Assembly: GCA_964620425.1 (NCBI GenBank)
Contig: CAZUGV010000001.1
Location: 310,001 to 374,000 of the forward strand
Length of the DNA: 64,000 nucleotides
From: DASXUG01 sp964620425
Lineage (GTDB): Bacteria; Pseudomonadota; Gammaproteobacteria; Burkholderiales; Methylophilaceae
Direction: 5' to 3'
The position numbers and the translations under genes are program-made. The notes under the pieces were generated by a model, which was not told the origin of the DNA, made no database searches, and was given only the letters and a program-made list of their open reading frames with translations. Shown here piece after piece: positions 63,412 through 64,000 of this stretch (within the stretch, counting starts at the first letter, position 1; each line of letters starts with the position of its first letter).

Positions 63412-64000
63412 TCACCGCCAAGGCAGAAAGTGAGAAAACATTTGAGTAAGAACAATGCGCAGGCGCATGAGTGTACACACCTTGCAGAACAGTGTATATG
63501 ATTTTGCCCATAATCCCAGCTTCACGATTATCGATGATTGCAGGTAAATCCGAGTTTGGTTATCGGCAAGCAGTAAGTTAGCCTGCCTGCCAGAGCGAAA
63601 GAGACCCGCGCGCCACAACTGATGGGGCAGCACCTCCCCCTTGTTTCCAACTACCAAGACTTGACGACCCGAGGCAGAAATATGCCGCGTTAGCGACAAC
63701 TTCCCCGATTCAAACTGATATGCATCAACCTTTCTTTCTAGGGTTCTATTAGCGATTGCCTCCAAGAAATCTTGCTTAGCTAACATGAAGCCATTGGTCC
63801 GAACGTGGAAGTTTGGGTAGTCTGGAAAGTTCGGCAAATAGGGAGAAAGCGTTTCCAAGTTAGCTGTACAACCAACCAGACCGACTTGGCAATTCGAAGT
63901 GAACGCATCATACACCTTGTCCAGCCAACCTGAGTGCAAAGGTTCGGAGTGCGTATTCATGAAATAAACAACCTGCTCTTCGATTCGTTGCGCAGCCTTG
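63412..64000 (-). CDS. Glycosyltransferase-like protein (5' partial, runs off the right edge)
   Basis: The frame is open from the stop at 63412 to the window end without a stop, so the start lies beyond base 64000 and the ATG at 63960 is internal. The visible ~195 residues include VVYFMNTHSEPLHSGWLDKVYDAF, similar to the region around the DxD of GT-A enzymes (FMNxDxEP), and VGLVGCTANLETLSPY. I cannot name a family with confidence. It is transcribed into the DUF5672-GT2 gene 46 bases downstream and shares its higher GC content. Confidence 0.7.
   Translation of the reverse strand, partial: KAAQRIEEQVVYFMNTHSEPLHSGWLDKVYDAFTSNCQVGLVGCTANLETLSPYLPNFPDYPNFHVRTNGFMLAKQDFLEAIANRTLERKVDAYQFESGKLSLTRHISASGRQVLVVGNKGEVLPHQLWRAGLFRSGRQANLLLADNQTRIYLQSSIIVKLGLWAKSYTLFCKVCTLMRLRIVLTQMFSHFLPWR

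Noticed and set aside
63366..63455. Longer N-terminus for the DUF5672-GT2 protein
   Set aside because: It would overlap the end of the upstream gene, and the extra residues have no domain character.
1..64000. CRISPR arrays, prophage, toxin-antitoxin, restriction or other defence systems
   Set aside because: I looked for regular short repeats, integrases, methylases and paired small genes and saw none.

Overview
The window looks like chromosome from a moderately AT-rich betaproteobacterium, most likely a Methylophilaceae (Methylotenera-like) methylotroph. This is an inference. It rests on the pgl / short-form gnd / zwf set (the dissimilatory hexose-phosphate branch used with the RuMP cycle), a two-subunit pyruvate carboxylase, a PEP-CTERM protein together with an EpsE/EpsL/EpsF/EpsG (exosortase A-type) polysaccharide cluster, and the general protein style. 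No marker gene that would settle the genus, such as 16S rRNA or mxa/xox, lies in the window.

Layout. 0-2.6 kb: 3' part of a GAF-PAS-PAS-GGDEF-EAL signalling protein that begins off the left edge. 2.7-6.5 kb: glycine-zipper protein, metG (carrying an in-frame palindromic repeat) and divergent apbC. 6.6-11.2 kb: a DUF535 protein, then pgl, gnd and zwf. 11.3-15.4 kb: Smr protein, trxB, dps, two lipoproteins and a Bcp peroxiredoxin. 15.4-20 kb: tRNA-Arg(CCU), a lone glycosyltransferase-like gene, dcd and a large Orn/Lys/Arg decarboxylase. 20.4-23.2 kb: PEP-CTERM protein, Sel1-SLT lytic transglycosylase, folA. 23.3-27.6 kb: a GlrK / lipoprotein / GlrR-type two-component operon, followed by a glycine-zipper envelope gene with a textbook sigma-54 promoter and GlrR-like boxes.

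27.7-37.7 kb (minus strand): the fatty-acid operon yceD-rpmF-plsX-fabH-fabD-fabG-acpP-fabF, then pabC-mltG-tmk. A 163-bp palindromic element sits after tmk where holB might be expected, and thyA follows. 37.8-44 kb (plus): pycA-pycB, maf, a DUF4139 protein and an RsmI-like methyltransferase. 44.2-50.1 kb: htpG with a consensus sigma-32 promoter, prfC, a YchJ-like protein, gluQ and hslO.

50.2-64 kb (minus strand): exopolysaccharide locus, transcribed right to left. It holds two strain-variable glycosyltransferase genes of clearly higher GC (one 5'-truncated at the right edge), a dead IS3-family orfA remnant at the compositional border, two AT-rich GT2 genes, sugar epimerase, WecA/WbpL-like initiating transferase, CapD-like 4,6-dehydratase, an embedded hypoxanthine phosphoribosyltransferase, and then the assembly genes epsE, epsL, epsF and epsG. 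The exosortase that would process the PEP-CTERM protein is not in the window.

Most of the window is conserved housekeeping DNA. The points most worth a second look are the sigma-54/GlrR-type circuit at 26.8-27.6 kb, the repeat inserted into the metG reading frame, the 163-bp palindromic element at 28.6 kb, the possibly near-leaderless start of the fab operon, and the IS-marked break in the EPS cluster. I found no CRISPR array, prophage, integrase, toxin-antitoxin pair or obvious defence system.
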